Shown in pieces: positions 20,610-30,500 of a stretch of DNA of 34,261 bases. A program made the translations under genes and the position numbers. Position 1 is the stretch's first letter. Each line of letters opens with the position of its first letter. Origin of the DNA: a virus. The stretch spans positions 1 through 34,261 of IMG/VR virus record IMGVR_UViG_3300006922_000080; one strand, written 5' to 3'. The notes beneath the pieces are model-generated. The model was given only the letters and a program-made list of their open reading frames with translations, was not told the origin of the DNA and made no database searches.

Positions 20610-20981
20610 ATGAGTACAGCAATAAAACGTGACCCGAAGAAATGGGAAGCGGCTAAAGCAAGAGCCAAGGCGAAGATGGGTGGAAAGCACTCTGCCCGTG
20701 CAATGCAGTTGGCTGTTCAATATTACAAGAAAGATGGTGGTTCATACTCTGGTGCAAAAAAGTCATCTAACAAACTTCGTAAATGGGGAAAACAGGATTG
20801 GCAATATGCGGGTAAAAAAGGTGAGTCCCGCTACCTTCCCAAGAAAGCGGTTGCATCACTCACACCGTCCGAAAGGGCGGCAACGAATAGAAAGAAGCGA
20901 GAAGACACCGCCAAGGGAAAACAATTCTCCAAGCAACCCAAGTCTATTGCTAACAAAACCAGAAAATATCGGAGAGCGTGA
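20610..20981 (+). CDS. Lysine-rich phage protein, DUF5872-like
   Basis: A 123-residue, strongly basic protein. The pattern KWGKQDWQYAGKKGESRYLPKKA ... PSERAATNRKKRE ... KQFSKQPKSIANKT resembles a domain of unknown function that I recall as DUF5872, found in marine phages. The N-terminal half (DPKKWEAAKARAKAKMGG) looks helical. It is the first of three small basic genes between capsid and tail tube A, so a DNA-packing or head-linked role is possible but unproven. A GAGGG site precedes the ATG; the stop overlaps the next ATG. Confidence 0.65.
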   Translation: MSTAIKRDPKKWEAAKARAKAKMGGKHSARAMQLAVQYYKKDGGSYSGAKKSSNKLRKWGKQDWQYAGKKGESRYLPKKAVASLTPSERAATNRKKREDTAKGKQFSKQPKSIANKTRKYRRA

Positions 20982-21229
20982 TGCCACAATTAAATGGAAA
21001 AAAGTATGCCTACAACAAAGAAGGTATGCGGAACTTCAAGCAAGACAAACAGAAAAAAGAGAACAAGAGCATGACAAAAACAGAGCTTGATAAATACAAA
21101 AAAGAAAAAGGTAAGTTCCACGAGTCTGACCCACGGCATCCAATGAACGCTGAGAGAACAAAGAGCAACCCAGCGGTCAAAATGAAAAAAGCTGGCGGAC
21201 GTAAGTACCTCAAGAAAAAGGGTGGCTAA
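20981..21229 (+). CDS. Small lysine-rich protein
   Basis: An 82-residue protein, about a quarter Lys (YNKEGMRNFKQDKQKKENK; C-terminus GGRKYLKKKGG). I chose the ATG at 20981 (GGAG 6 nt upstream, overlapping the previous stop as TGATG) over the GTG at 20978. No family is recognised; it looks like a nucleic-acid-binding or poorly folded protein. It follows the DUF5872-like gene and precedes another basic gene by 2 nt. Confidence 0.55.
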   Translation: MPQLNGKKYAYNKEGMRNFKQDKQKKENKSMTKTELDKYKKEKGKFHESDPRHPMNAERTKSNPAVKMKKAGGRKYLKKKGG

Positions 21230-21231
21230 TT

Positions 21232-21576
21232 ATGGCGAAGACACCCGCATGGCAACGCAAGGCGGGACAGAACGCAAAAGGCGGACTGAACGCCAAAGGT
21301 CGAGCTTCTTACAATGCAAAGACAGGTGGAAATCTCAAAGCTCCCGTCAAGAAAGCCGCCAATACACCAGAACAGAAAAGGCGGAAGGGTTCATTTCTTA
21401 CTCGCATGGGTTCAGCCGCGGGGCCACTCAACAAGGATGGCAAGAAGACCCGTTTGAAACTATCGCTAGAAGCATGGGGTCACTTTGGTGACAAAGCATC
21501 TGCCGTAGCAAAAGGTCGGCGCATTCTTGAGCAATATAAAAACATGAAGATTAAGAAGAAGAAGAGGAAAGCGTAA
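21232..21576 (+). CDS. Lysine-rich phage protein (MAKTPAWQRKAGQ type)
   Basis: A 114-residue basic protein with the start MAKTPAWQRKAGQNAKGGLN and then RASYNAKTGGNLKAPVKK, a pattern I recall from uncharacterised phage proteins (possibly DUF6321). The middle SFLTRMGSAAGPLNKDGKKT and the end YKNMKIKKKKRKA are also conserved-looking. The stop overlaps the tail tube A start (TAATG), so it is made with late structural proteins. Function is unknown. Confidence 0.6.
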   Translation: MAKTPAWQRKAGQNAKGGLNAKGRASYNAKTGGNLKAPVKKAANTPEQKRRKGSFLTRMGSAAGPLNKDGKKTRLKLSLEAWGHFGDKASAVAKGRRILEQYKNMKIKKKKRKA

Positions 21577-22178
21577 TGGCACTTACAGCTACTACAAAAC
21601 TAGAGGCAGTTAACACGCTTCTCAGTTCTATTGGCGAAACACCTGTAAACTCACTTACCTCTGGTCTTGTTGATGCTGAAACAGCCGAAACTATCCTTGA
21701 TTCTGCTAGTCGAGAAGTCCAATCGCAAGGTTGGTCATTTAACACTGACCTCAAGAAATCTTTCACTCCTGACTCAACAAACCAAATAACAATACCAGAT
21801 AATGTTCTTCGCATTGACATGGCTCAAGACCGTAAAGCCAATCTTGATGTGGTACAGCGTGGTAGCAAGTTATACAACCGCGCTACAAATAGCTTCTTTT
21901 TCTCTACGGACACAACTGAAGTAATTATGAACACTGTTGTTCTACTAGAGTTTACAGACCTACCAGAAGCCGCAAGGCGTTACATCACGCTGAAGGCGGC
22001 TCGTGTCTTTCAGGACAGGGTTGTTGGTTCGGCTGAGTTACACGGCTACCAGCAACGAGATGAGCTACTGGCAAAAGTTGAGCTAGAGGATGCTGAAGGA
22101 CAAGTGAACGATAACACGATATTTGATAACTTATCCGTCTACTACATCGTAGATAGATTAGGTGGAAGGGTACTCTAA
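21576..22178 (+). CDS. Tail tubular protein A, T7 gp11-like
   Basis: A 200-residue adaptor (T7 gp11 has 196) forming the ring between portal and nozzle. The start TTKLEAVNTLLSSIGETPVN, then REVQSQGWSFNTD and PDNVLRIDM, is diagnostic. The C-terminal half includes LPEAARRYITLKAARVFQDR, common to this family. It overlaps the basic gene upstream (TAATG) and ends 1 nt before the tail tube B start. Confidence 0.95.
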   Translation: MALTATTKLEAVNTLLSSIGETPVNSLTSGLVDAETAETILDSASREVQSQGWSFNTDLKKSFTPDSTNQITIPDNVLRIDMAQDRKANLDVVQRGSKLYNRATNSFFFSTDTTEVIMNTVVLLEFTDLPEAARRYITLKAARVFQDRVVGSAELHGYQQRDELLAKVELEDAEGQVNDNTIFDNLSVYYIVDRLGGRVL

Positions 22179-22179
22179 G

Positions 22180-24480
22180 ATGACCTTAATCTCTGCTTCA
22201 ATACCAAACCTCATCAATGGGGTGTCACAACAACCAGCATCACTTCGTTTGAACACACAAGCAGAGCTTCAAGAAAACGGTCTGTCTACTGTGGTGAACG
22301 GGCTGGAAAAACGCCCTGCCACACAACATATCGCTACACTTGCTAACGTGCCTTCCAGTATTGACTCCGCGTTCATCCACACAATCCGAAGGGATGAGGC
22401 TGAGTCATACACCATGATAATTACTTCTGGTGTACTAAAGGTTTATGATGCGGCTGGTGTGGAACAAACGGTTACATCTTCACCCGCAACCGCTATCAAC
22501 TACCTTAGTGGCCTGACAGACCCCTCTACAGAGATATCTGCCACCACCATCGCTGACTACACCTTTATAGTTAACAAGACCAAGGTGGTTGCAAAGGACA
22601 CTAGCAATCTCACCCCATCCAGACCATCAGAAGCGATGTTCTATTGTAAGCAAGGTGACTATAAGACAGATTTTACGATTAAAGTGTCCTATGGTGGACA
22701 GACTTACACCTCCACTAAGCAAACACTAGATAGCTCTAATGCCGCTAATCAATCGGATGTTAGAACCAACAAAATTATGTTTGACTTGGATGCGGGCCTT
22801 AACCTACCCGCTGGTTTTACAAAGCAACGTTTGGATAACGTACTGTATATCAAAAGAGATGATGGTGCGGCCTTTGACGTATCTGCTACTGACTCCCGTG
22901 GTGACACGTTTCTGTTAGCATTTAAGGGGCAAACTGCGGATTTCAAAAAGTTACCACCAAAAGGTAAAAAGGGTTTTCTTATTGAGGTGGTTGGTGACAA
23001 CAACAAGAACCAAGATGATTACTATGTTCAGTTTCAAGACCCAGATGGTAATGGTCAGTTGGTTTGGAAAGAGGTTACTAAACCTTCTATTGAGAAGCAG
23101 TTCGATAACACGACAATGCCTCATCAGCTTATTCGGAATGCAAACGGAACATTCACATTCCAACCAGCAACTTGGAATGAGAGAAAGGCTGGGGATGACG
23201 ACACAAACCCGTTCCCATCGTTTGTAGGATATAAACTGAATGACCTCTTCTTTCATAGAAACAGGCTTGGTGTTCTGTCCGAAGAGAATGTCATCATGTC
23301 AGAGGTTGGTTCTTACTTTAACTTCTTCCAAAACACCGTTCTCACACTCGTAGACTCCGCGCCGATTGATGTCGCAGTTTCTAACAACCAAGTATCAATT
23401 CTCAAACACGCTGTTCCCTTCTCAGAGCAACTGTTACTATTCTCAGACCTAACACAGTTTAAGCTATCTGCCGTAGACCTACTGGCTCCTGATACAGTAT
23501 CCATTGATGTAACTACACAGTTTGAGGCGAGTCTTCGCGCAAAGCCTGTAGGTGCTGGTAAGTATGTTTTCTTTCCCACGAAGCGCGGAAACTTCTCTGG
23601 TGTACGCGAATACTTTGTAGATGTTGAGGCGGAAACAAACGATGCGGCTGACATTACATCGCACGTACCTGATTACGTATCTGGTGAAGTTATAAAACTA
23701 TCAGCCTCTTCCAATGAGGATATGCTTGCTTGTCTGACAGCTACAAACAAATCGACTGTCTACGTCTATAAATATTACTGGGGCGGACAGGAGAAACTTC
23801 AATCCTCTTGGTCATCTTGGGTTTTTGGTGGTGATGTCCTAAACCTCGATTTCAATAAATCTGAAATCTTTATGATTATAAAAAGAGGCTCTAGCGTATG
23901 TCTTGAAAAGCTCGATTTATCTGTAGATACGTCAGTAAGTGTAATGGATAATAACCATCCAGTGCTACTAGACAGGCGTGTAAAGTTGACCACAGGCGGG
24001 ACAACTTCTCTACCCTACACGGATTCAACTACAATTTATGTACGTCAGGACGGACAGACCATAGCATCTTCCGATTTAGCCGCCACGCTGGCGGATAATA
24101 AGGTTGTCTATGCTGGGATTCCTTACACGTTCAAATACAAGTTCTCCGAACAGGTTATGAAGAATAATGACCAACCAATTACTATTGGTCGGCTACAGCT
24201 TCGCAACTGGAACATTGTATATAACGATAGTGGCTTCTTCCGAGCTAAAGTTACGCCTCTTAGACGTTCTACAAACACAACCACATTCACAGGACGTAAC
24301 CTTGGTAGCATCAACAATCTAATTGGTACAGTATCCATTGATAGTGGGACATTCACGTTTCCCATTTTATCTAACTCATCCAACGTAGATATTGAGCTTG
24401 AAAACGATAGCTTCTTACCATCGACTTTTCAGTCGGCTGAGTGGGAAGGTTTTTACCACGAGCGTTCCAGAAGGATATAA
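22180..24480 (+). CDS. Tail tubular protein B (nozzle), T7 gp12-like
   Basis: A 766-residue nozzle protein (T7 gp12 has 794). I chose the ATG at 22180 (GGAAGGG upstream) over a GTG at 22162 inside tail tube A. The N-terminus ISASIPNLINGVSQQPASLR and GLEKRPATQHIA are typical. The middle contains FVGYKLNDLFFHRNRLGVLSEENVIMSE, also family-typical. The C-terminus ends in the EGFYHERSRRI type. It forms the channel end of the short tail. Confidence 0.95.
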   Translation: MTLISASIPNLINGVSQQPASLRLNTQAELQENGLSTVVNGLEKRPATQHIATLANVPSSIDSAFIHTIRRDEAESYTMIITSGVLKVYDAAGVEQTVTSSPATAINYLSGLTDPSTEISATTIADYTFIVNKTKVVAKDTSNLTPSRPSEAMFYCKQGDYKTDFTIKVSYGGQTYTSTKQTLDSSNAANQSDVRTNKIMFDLDAGLNLPAGFTKQRLDNVLYIKRDDGAAFDVSATDSRGDTFLLAFKGQTADFKKLPPKGKKGFLIEVVGDNNKNQDDYYVQFQDPDGNGQLVWKEVTKPSIEKQFDNTTMPHQLIRNANGTFTFQPATWNERKAGDDDTNPFPSFVGYKLNDLFFHRNRLGVLSEENVIMSEVGSYFNFFQNTVLTLVDSAPIDVAVSNNQVSILKHAVPFSEQLLLFSDLTQFKLSAVDLLAPDTVSIDVTTQFEASLRAKPVGAGKYVFFPTKRGNFSGVREYFVDVEAETNDAADITSHVPDYVSGEVIKLSASSNEDMLACLTATNKSTVYVYKYYWGGQEKLQSSWSSWVFGGDVLNLDFNKSEIFMIIKRGSSVCLEKLDLSVDTSVSVMDNNHPVLLDRRVKLTTGGTTSLPYTDSTTIYVRQDGQTIASSDLAATLADNKVVYAGIPYTFKYKFSEQVMKNNDQPITIGRLQLRNWNIVYNDSGFFRAKVTPLRRSTNTTTFTGRNLGSINNLIGTVSIDSGTFTFPILSNSSNVDIELENDSFLPSTFQSAEWEGFYHERSRRI

Positions 24481-24484
24481 ACGC

Positions 24485-24946
24485 ATGGCTTACTACCGCC
24501 CGTCAAAGTTCGGGGACTGTAAGGTACTTGCGCCAAACCTCAGAGATTCAGACAAAAGAGAAGTGTGGGCTTCACACGGATTAGAGCCGCTAAAAGCCTT
24601 ACAGTTCTCTTTTTTACTGTCTGAGGAGTGCAACACCATCATAAGTGATAAACAGGACATTATAGGTATGTTCGGTGTTAACAACATGGGAAACATAGGT
24701 GTTCCATGGATGCTGGCAAGCGATGGTCTATACGAGCCAAGTACAGCCCGTAAGTTCATCAAGGAAAGCAAAGAATGGGTGAACAACACGCAAGGCAAAT
24801 ATTCTGTCCTTGTTAATTATGTTGCCAAGGATAACCACAAAACTCTCAAGTGGCTAAAATTCCTTGGGTTTACCTTTATAAACCTCCACAAAAAATATGG
24901 GGTAAACCCACAACCATTTTACGAATTTATAAGAATTAGGAGTTAG
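24485..24946 (+). CDS. gp13-like protein with an acetyltransferase-type fold
   Basis: A 153-residue protein (T7 gp13 has 138). The start at 24485 has AAGGA about 9 nt upstream; the longer frame from 24392 overlaps tail tube B. MAYYRPSKFGDCKVL, EECNTIISDKQDIIGMFG, and a C-terminal NHKTLKWLKFLGFTFI follow the layout of T7 gp13 and look like a GNAT fold. In T7 it is needed to assemble the internal core and may not stay in the virion. GGACATTATAG, matching 11 bp of the phage promoter, lies inside the gene at 24655. Confidence 0.8.
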   Translation: MAYYRPSKFGDCKVLAPNLRDSDKREVWASHGLEPLKALQFSFLLSEECNTIISDKQDIIGMFGVNNMGNIGVPWMLASDGLYEPSTARKFIKESKEWVNNTQGKYSVLVNYVAKDNHKTLKWLKFLGFTFINLHKKYGVNPQPFYEFIRIRS

Positions 24947-24950
24947 CCAA

Positions 24951-25556
24951 ATGTGTTTTGTAACGATTGGTACAGCTCTGGGTGCATCTTCGGCTACCGC
25001 CGCCACTGTTGGAATGACTGCTGTAAGCACAGCTATTTCTGCTTCTACGGCTTTGATGCAAGCCCAGCAAGCCAGTGCTACGGCAAAAGCCCAAACTGCA
25101 AAATTTAACCAGAATAAGCTCCTTGCCCAGCGGTCAATGCTTGAGCAAGCCAGACAGCTTTCCTTACGCGAAGAACAAGAGAGAGCCGCCGCGATGGACA
25201 AGAAGTTCCAGAGCAACATAGAGGCCGCAAAATTAAAAGGTAGGCAATTAGCCTCCGCTGGTGAAGCGGGTGTTGCGGGTATGTCGATTGCTGGCTTGCT
25301 ATCAGATATTGAACGTACACGATTAAACAACGAGGGAACTATTAACAGAAACTTCGACTCAATTCTTCAGCAAGGCAAGGTAGACCGTGAGGGTCTTCTG
25401 TCGCAAGCAGAGGGACGCATAGCCAGCGTACAGCAAGGCACACGCCCAAGCCTATTAGCAAGTGGACTACAGATTGGTGGCGTTGCGCTTGATGGTTATA
25501 GGCAACTCAGCAAGGACAAAAAACCTGTCTACAGCTACAACTTAAAAGAAGATTAA
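24951..25556 (+). CDS. Internal virion (core) protein, T7 gp14-like
   Basis: A 201-residue protein (T7 gp14 has 196), ejected into the host envelope in T7 to form the outer-membrane part of the DNA channel. The N-terminus (MCFVTIGTALGASSATAATVG) is small-residue rich and hydrophobic. A long Gln/Ala/Glu helical middle (QEERAAAMDKKFQSN) and GEAGVAGMSIAGLLSDIER follow, as in gp14. AGGAG precedes the ATG. It is directly followed by the gp15- and gp16-like genes, as in T7. Confidence 0.9.
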   Translation: MCFVTIGTALGASSATAATVGMTAVSTAISASTALMQAQQASATAKAQTAKFNQNKLLAQRSMLEQARQLSLREEQERAAAMDKKFQSNIEAAKLKGRQLASAGEAGVAGMSIAGLLSDIERTRLNNEGTINRNFDSILQQGKVDREGLLSQAEGRIASVQQGTRPSLLASGLQIGGVALDGYRQLSKDKKPVYSYNLKED

Positions 25557-25568
25557 AGAGAGATACAA

Positions 25569-27512
25569 ATGGCACCAAGACGAGTTAAAGTGGATACTTC
25601 AAGACTGCGGTCTTTGGGTGGTGTACAGAACGTGGTTGCACGGCCTGTAGACTCCTATGTACGGCCTTCGGCTCCTACAGAAGATGTTCGCTCTAAACAA
25701 ATACTCAATGCGTTGAGTAACTTTAGTCCAGCAGTAAACAGATTCATTGATGAAAAAAAAGATGAAATAAAGGGTGAGCAATCAGCCCAAGGTGAAAAAA
25801 CCTTTTACAACGCTACCCCAGAGGAGCGTCAGACTTTCTTAAAGAAAATTAAAAGTGGTGAGATAGATGAAACCCAATCACCCTTTTGGGTGGAGGGCTA
25901 TGCTCGTTCGTTACTTCGTAACCACGCAAAAGACTTTGGTGACCAGCTTATTGTTGGTTGGGACACAGAGAAGGACACGGATAATTTCGACTTCAATACG
26001 TGGGCTAACAAAACACGCCAAGAGTATGCAGAAAAGAATGGATTAGACGGGTTTCGGTCTGATATTTTTAACGAAGAATTTAACGAAGTAACACAGCGGT
26101 TTGAAGCTCAAGTACAACAGCGAAACTTTGAGCATCAACTGAAGAAAGCAAGGGATAGCCGCAATGACCTTCTTATTGGTGAGCTAACAACTGACCTTGA
26201 AACAATGGATGATATGTTTGACCAACAAAGTAAGAACATATCTTCACAGGTAACCGCATCAATCAATGCTCGTATTCAAACTGCTATTGACCAAGGTGGT
26301 GACGCAAAGACCGTACTTGATACAGCAGTTAATTTCCTTGAGGGTGAGGCCAGAGAACAAGCCGCCAAGGGTGGTAATTGGGAACAAGTTTTAGAGACAT
26401 TAGCTGGACTCAAGAACAAGAGTTCTGTCTACGGTGTGTCCAACAAAGCTGGTATCGAAACACTACGCTCAACGCTTGAGGGTATTGAAGATAAGGCAGA
26501 AACCGAAGCGTTTGAACAAGAGCTAAAAGAAGACCAAAGAGATGCTGTTAAGTTGCGTAAAGAACTTATAGAGGGCTTACAGAAAAACAAATATAACAGC
26601 GATTGGTGGAACAGCGAAGAAACCATAAAACAGAGAAACAGACTTGCTGTACTCAGCCAATCTGAGAGTGCTTATGTTGATGGTGAGTTTCAGGATAGAG
26701 GACAGATTAAGCAAGTTAGTGACCAGACAACCTTTGAATCAATCTATCAAGGCATTTCTGATGGTAACGATATGGAAGCCCAGATTGACCTAGCTGTTAA
26801 AGAAAAGAATTTATCTGTTAACGATGCGGCAACACTGGAAAACCTAAACAACCAGACATACTCAAGGTTTAAGGAAGAGTATGGCATCACAGGCATTGAG
26901 ACAGCCTTGGAAGGGGCTATCAAGCAGACAACCACGTTAGACGGTTTGTTTGGAAATGATGCTAATAGAAACCTTTTAGCCAACAACGCCAAGCGTGACC
27001 TGACCTACTTTATAAGGGATATTATCCCACAAGTAGAAAAAGGTAGCCTAACTCGTGATGCGGCTATGGCAAAGATTGATAAAGAGGCTCAACGTCTTCA
27101 GAAGTTCTATAGGGACAAAGCTGAAGAACAGAACAGAGCCGTACTGCTAGAAAACATTCCACCAGCCGATGATACAACACTCTCAAACTGGAATCAGGGT
27201 AAGTCTCCTTGGCAAAGCCCTTCTGGTACTGGCTGGGATAAGCCTATGTCAACCTATGCGGCTATGGCTAACACAGCCTTCAAAGTGTTGGAAAATCCAA
27301 ATCAATCAGGAAACTGGCTAACCACAACAGACCTTGGAATGCTTCTAGCCCCTCTGGTCGCTGGGGGTGTTGACCCTGACGTTGCTATTAGGCGGTTTGT
27401 TGAAGAGTTTGTCGCTGAACAGGAGAGACTTAGAGCCAGTGCAGTAGTGCAAAAAAATGAAGGTAGCTCAATAGGCTCAAATGACATAGACCCAATGGAT
27501 GGCGGAGCATAA
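25569..27512 (+). CDS. Internal virion protein, T7 gp15-like
   Basis: A 647-residue protein (T7 gp15 has 747) by position and architecture: mostly helical, charged, with ATPEERQTFLKKIKSGEID and SPFWVEGYARSLLRNHAKDF near residues 80-120, a pattern of gp15-like proteins in marine phages. In T7 it forms the periplasmic tube of the ejection machine with gp16. AGAGA lies before the ATG. The stop is 2 nt before the next start. Confidence 0.85.
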   Translation: MAPRRVKVDTSRLRSLGGVQNVVARPVDSYVRPSAPTEDVRSKQILNALSNFSPAVNRFIDEKKDEIKGEQSAQGEKTFYNATPEERQTFLKKIKSGEIDETQSPFWVEGYARSLLRNHAKDFGDQLIVGWDTEKDTDNFDFNTWANKTRQEYAEKNGLDGFRSDIFNEEFNEVTQRFEAQVQQRNFEHQLKKARDSRNDLLIGELTTDLETMDDMFDQQSKNISSQVTASINARIQTAIDQGGDAKTVLDTAVNFLEGEAREQAAKGGNWEQVLETLAGLKNKSSVYGVSNKAGIETLRSTLEGIEDKAETEAFEQELKEDQRDAVKLRKELIEGLQKNKYNSDWWNSEETIKQRNRLAVLSQSESAYVDGEFQDRGQIKQVSDQTTFESIYQGISDGNDMEAQIDLAVKEKNLSVNDAATLENLNNQTYSRFKEEYGITGIETALEGAIKQTTTLDGLFGNDANRNLLANNAKRDLTYFIRDIIPQVEKGSLTRDAAMAKIDKEAQRLQKFYRDKAEEQNRAVLLENIPPADDTTLSNWNQGKSPWQSPSGTGWDKPMSTYAAMANTAFKVLENPNQSGNWLTTTDLGMLLAPLVAGGVDPDVAIRRFVEEFVAEQERLRASAVVQKNEGSSIGSNDIDPMDGGA

Positions 27513-27514
27513 GC

Positions 27515-30500
27515 ATGAAACAACAAGAAATTATTCAACTACGTGACCGTCTAAATCAGTCTGTTGCCCAAGACCTAGCTTGGTATGAGGTTGGCGGTGA
27601 TATGGCAAAGGGTGTCTTTGCTGGCGGTGTAGATGCCGCAGAGGAAACCTACCAGTTTACCCGTTGGGCGGCTGACAGTCTTGTAGAAGGTGCTGGGTAT
27701 GTTCTTGGACAAGAGTGGGAAGGGTTTGATGATGAAACAGAAAGACTGTTCTTTGAACCCCCTCGCCCAGTTACTATGGCGGGTCAAATTACTGAGGATA
27801 TCTCTCAGTTTGGTTTTGGTTTAGTTGGGGCTGGTAAATTAAAGATTGGCCAAAAACTTTTTGCAGGGTCAATTAAGGGTGCTACGAAAGCTGTTTCTAA
27901 AAAAATAGGTAAACCAAAAGAAGTCAAAGAGGGCGGAAAGCTAGATAAAATCTCAGCATCTGCTGGCAACTCAGCGGCTTCATCAATGATTGCTCACAAC
28001 CCTTATGAAGAGAGGTTGTCAGATATTGTCCAGAAAGTTCCTGCACTACAAAACCCTGTTACGGAGTTTTTACAGTCAGATGAAGATGATACTCAGGCTG
28101 AACGCCGATTAAAGATGGCGGCAGAAGACCTAATGCTAACTGGTCCACTTGAGGGTCTTTTTGCTATTGCCCGTGGTGTCAAGAGGGTACGTAAGGGTGC
28201 AGACTCTGTAGCTACAGAAAAAGAAGTTACCGAAGAGTTAACCACGGTTAACGCAAAGGAAACAAAGAAGCGTGTAGCCAAAAGTAATGAACACAAAAAG
28301 AGGGTCAAGGCGGCAGATAAGGAGCAAAAGGCTCTTGAGGAAGCTGGTGATGACATCTCAAAGGTAGACCTTACAAACACCATCGAAGTTATGGCTGACG
28401 ATTTGGATAGAGCATCATTCAAGGCTGGTAGGTCACGCCAAGATGTTCTCCTACGGGACAATAAAGGAACACTTGTACAAAAAGCAAAAGCACTAGGGCT
28501 TCCTATGTCTGACAAGACAACCAAGAAGCAACTTGCAGAAGCTATTGATGACAAGCTGTCCATGCCACGGTTCATTACTAGCAGTGGTACAACAGTTAAA
28601 AAGCTACCTGAAGAGGTTTCAGTAACACCATCTAAAACAGGCGTACAGAAGCCAAAACAACCAAAGTTATCTAACGCGGCACAGGTAAAGGCGTTAGTAG
28701 CTGGCGTTAAAGAGCCAAAGGATATCACTGAGGTATTTAGCGAAGCTAAAAATGTAAAGTTCTTTAATCGTACTAAAGAAGGTGATGTTCTTACTACTGA
28801 CTATGTTGATGATGTCGCTTCAGTGCTTCAAGAAACCATGAACGCGGCAAAACCTATGCTTGATAGAGTCCGTGGCAAACAGGGCGTACAAGATGTTTTT
28901 GAAGAGGCCGCAGTACGTGCATCTGAAATGACTGGGCTTACACCTAAAGAAATTATGAGTGTAGGATTCAGACATGCTAAATCTATTGAGGAAGCAACTT
29001 TTGCTGTACACGCGATTGAGTCTATGTTGAAGGAATCAGGTGAGCGTATGTATCGCTTGTTTGAAAACCCAAAGTATGACGCAGACCCTAACATCCAAAT
29101 CAAAGCACAATCTGAACTAGAAAACTTTAACCAGTTACTTGCTGGTGTTCAAGGCATCGAAACTGGTATGGGTCGTGCGCTACGTATGCGCCAAGAAAAA
29201 ATCTTTGACCTAAAGGCTCTTGATGAATCTGTTAAGAGTATGGGTGGTAAAGAGACACTAGAACAGTTCCGAACAGTCTTACGTGGCACTGGTGGTGACT
29301 TATCAAAGATTAGCAGAGCGGCGGCTAACATTAAAGGTCGCGGTGCGGTCTTCAAAGGTACGGCTATAACGGGTGAATTATTCCGTTCAATGATTCTGTT
29401 CAATATAAAAACACACGTAACGAATACCCTATCGGGCTTCACGGAAACCGTTTTGGTTCCTATGGAGAGATATGCTGGTTCTTACCTCATGCAACCCTTT
29501 ATCGGTGGTAAAGCCGCCCGTGAGATACGGGATGATGTTACATACCATTTAATGGGTTTGAGTTCTACTTTCAAAGACTCTATTGAGATGTCAAAAGCAT
29601 CTCTCAAGGCAGAGAGAAACTACCTTGACCCAGCAAACACAAAGCTGGACGGAAACGAAGTACAGAACAAAATAAACTCTTCGTTTGTTGGTATTAAGTC
29701 CGATACGTTGCTTGGTCGAAATCTGGACACTATCGGTAAGATTACTCGTGGTTCACTCCGCGCACTTGGAGCAGAAGACGAGTTCTTCAAACAGATTAAC
29801 TATCGCTCAAGAGTATTTGCCGATGGTATGCAAGAAGCAAAACTGAAGTTTCCTAATGACCCAAAGGCCGCACAAAAGTATGCACTCAAGCGAGTATCAG
29901 ATTCACTTGATGGTACAGGGCGTGGTACTGATATGGAAGCCCTACAGTATTCTCGTGAGATTACGTTTACTGAAGACCTACTGGATGGCTCAAAGGCTTT
30001 GAAGCTACAACAGTGGGTCCAACAGCACCCTTCGTTTCAAATCTTTTTACCGTTTATCCGTACACCAACAAACTTGATTGTTCGTGCGGCACAGAGAACC
30101 CCATTGGTAAACTTTGCATCAAAGCGATATCGGGATACTCTGAAGAACGGCACACCCGCTGAAAAAGCACAGATGATAGGACGTACCACTCTTGGTACTA
30201 CATTCCTTGGTGGTGCGCTTATCTATGCGATGGAAGGAAAGATTACAGGCGCAGGACCAGCCCTACCAGACCAGAACAGGCTTTGGAGAAACGCTGGTAA
30301 TCAACCGTACAGTATCCGAATAGGTGATGAATGGGTTTCATATAACCGCTTTGACCCTCTTTTTATGCCTGTTGGTTTGATGGCTAACGTGTTTGACATT
30401 AATAAACACATGGCGGGTTCTGAAGTAGAAGATGTATTTTCTACCGCTGTCTTTGCGCTTTCCACCACACTTCAGGATAAGGCTTACCTTCAAGGTATCT

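Noticed and set aside
24392-24484. N-terminal extension of the gp13-like gene
   Set aside because: It lies inside tail tube B, while a good ribosome site precedes the ATG at 24485.
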